Below are positions 5,737 through 6,732 of a stretch of DNA of 6,732 bases, one piece after another (positions within the stretch are counted from its first letter, which is position 1; each line of letters opens with the position of its first letter). Location: NCBI GenBank assembly GCA_903929895.1, contig CAIYWM010000518.1:1-6732 (forward strand). The letters run 5' to 3'. The DNA comes from an uncultured Alphaproteobacteria bacterium (GTDB lineage Bacteria; Pseudomonadota; Alphaproteobacteria; Reyranellales; Reyranellaceae). The position numbers and the translations under genes are program-made. The notes beneath the pieces are model-generated. The model had not been told where the DNA came from, searched no databases, and was given only the letters and a program-made list of their open reading frames with translations.

Positions 5737-6732
5737 TCAGGTTGAGGCGAAGAGCGTGAATGTGTCGGACGGTACGAAGAGACGCGCCGTCTTTCCTTCG
5801 GCGAGTTCCGCCACGTGCGGCGTGTCGGCCATCGCCAGCGCCGTGAGCGGTCCCAGCGGCGTGTCGAGAACTGCCTTCACCGTGGGCCCGAGACGATGCA
5901 ACGCCGTCACGCGGGCTTCGAGCGACAGCGCGTCTGCTTGCGTTCCCTCCAGTCGGACCGACTCAGGGCGGCAGGCGAGCTGGCAGGCGCGGCCGGCCGA
6001 AGCGGTACCGACGACGGACGCGCGGGGAACGGAGATCGCCCGGCCGGCGACGGAGACCGAGACCGACATGGCATCGACCGCCTCGATCCGGCCGTCCATC
6101 ATGTTGATGTCACCGACGAAGCGCGCGACGAAAGGCGAGGCAGGGTGGCGGTAGATCTCGCCGGGCGTGCCGACCTGCTGTACATGCCCGCCGTTCATCA
6201 CGACGATCGTGTCGGAGAGCATCGTCGCCTCGTCCTGGTCGTGCGTGACGAACACGAAGGTCGTGGCGAGCTGGCGCTGGATCGACTTGAGTTCCACCTG
6301 CAACTGGCGGCGAAGCTGCAGGTCGAGCGCGCTCAGCGGCTCGTCGAGCAGCAGGATGGCGGGCTCCAGCGCCAGCGACCGTGCCAGCGCCACGCGCTGC
6401 TTCTGTCCGCCGGAGAGCTGGCCGATGCGCCGCCGCTCGAAGCCGGCCAGGCCCACCAGTCCGAGGAAACGCGAAACGCGGCCGGCGATTTCGGCGGCCG
6501 CGGTGCCGCGAATCCGCATCCCGTAGGCCACGTTCTCGAAAACGTCGAGATGCGGGAACAGCGCCAGGTTCTGGAAAACCATGCCGAGCGGCCGCCGCCG
6601 CGGCGGCACGCCCTGCATGGGCGCGCCGTCGATGGCGATGCTGCCGCGGCTGGGGTCGAGAAAGCCTGCGATCAGGCGCAGCAGCGTGGTCTTGCCGCAG
6701 CCGGAGGGGCCGAGCAGGGTGACGAAGCTGCC
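5737..6732 (-). CDS. ABC transporter ATPase, PotA-type (5' end beyond right edge)
   Basis: This is the ATP-hydrolysing subunit of the importer. 331 codons are visible, and the reading frame is open to base 6732, so roughly the first 30 residues and the start lie outside. The first methionine inside the window (6618) is internal because the Walker A motif precedes it: GPSGCGKTT at visible residues 8-16. The Q-loop follows at 51-54 (MVFQ), the ABC signature LSGGQ at 106-110, Walker B LLLDEP at about 127-132, the D-loop SALD at 134-137 and the switch histidine in VTHD near 164. The C-terminal part (about 235-331), containing 'CRPESVRLEG', is a TOBE-type regulatory domain, typical of PotA/UgpC-like subunits. 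All catalytic motifs are intact. The gene is followed after 10 nt by the amidase, then the two permeases. A substrate-binding protein gene is expected upstream. Confidence 0.95.
   Translation of the reverse strand, partial: GSFVTLLGPSGCGKTTLLRLIAGFLDPSRGSIAIDGAPMQGVPPRRRPLGMVFQNLALFPHLDVFENVAYGMRIRGTAAAEIAGRVSRFLGLVGLAGFERRRIGQLSGGQKQRVALARSLALEPAILLLDEPLSALDLQLRRQLQVELKSIQRQLATTFVFVTHDQDEATMLSDTIVVMNGGHVQQVGTPGEIYRHPASPFVARFVGDINMMDGRIEAVDAMSVSVSVAGRAISVPRASVVGTASAGRACQLACRPESVRLEGTQADALSLEARVTALHRLGPTVKAVLDTPLGPLTALAMADTPHVAELAEGKTARLFVPSDTFTLFAST

Noticed and set aside
4161..5759. A 532-codon plus-strand open frame opposite the amidase
   Set aside because: It lies antisense to a gene with an intact catalytic triad. 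Its product is Arg/Gly/Ala-rich with no recognisable domain, as expected for a shadow frame in GC-rich DNA.

Overview
The window is GC-rich, tightly packed bacterial DNA with strong GC preference at third codon positions. Its gene content (a spermidine/putrescine-type ABC transporter, a deaminating-type FAD oxidoreductase, an amidase, a LysR regulator of the opine-regulator type and a DUF2817 protein) is typical of a soil or plant-associated alphaproteobacterium (Hyphomicrobiales or Rhodospirillales). That taxonomic placement is inference from gene content and base composition only.

Layout from left to right. At 1-294 (minus) is the N-terminal part of a DUF2817 / M14-like metallohydrolase that continues past the left edge. 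At 291-1616 (minus) is an FAD-dependent oxidoreductase of the DAO / gamma-glutamylputrescine-oxidase type, whose stop overlaps the DUF2817 start by ATGA. At 1617-1714 is a 98-bp divergent regulatory region with a recognisable promoter for the oxidoreductase and a TTGA-N12-TCAA dyad over its -35 box. At 1715-2611 (plus) is the LysR regulator. A 9-bp-stem hairpin at 2611-2631 separates it from a convergent minus-strand operon. In transcription order that operon is an ABC ATPase (6732 back to 5737, 5' end outside the window), an amidase-signature hydrolase (5726-4281), a PotB-type permease (4279-3440) and a PotC-type permease (3443-2643). Its genes are 10 nt apart, 1 nt apart and overlapping by ATGA, so they are almost certainly one transcript.

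Read together, the window looks like a catabolic locus for an amide- or amine-containing compound. The ABC system would import the compound, the amidase would cleave an amide bond, and the FAD oxidoreductase would oxidise the released amine or imino acid. The DUF2817 protein would add a second hydrolytic step, and the LysR protein would switch on at least the divergent oxidoreductase unit. The substrate cannot be named from sequence. The periplasmic substrate-binding protein expected for such a transporter is not in the window and probably lies upstream of the ATPase, beyond 6732.

I see no tRNA or rRNA, CRISPR array, insertion sequence, phage gene or origin. Nothing here amounts to a clearly new type of system. 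The points most worth a second look are the amidase inserted between transporter genes, its unusual nucleophile loop, the operator-like dyad in the divergent promoter and the conjoined oxidoreductase-DUF2817 pair.
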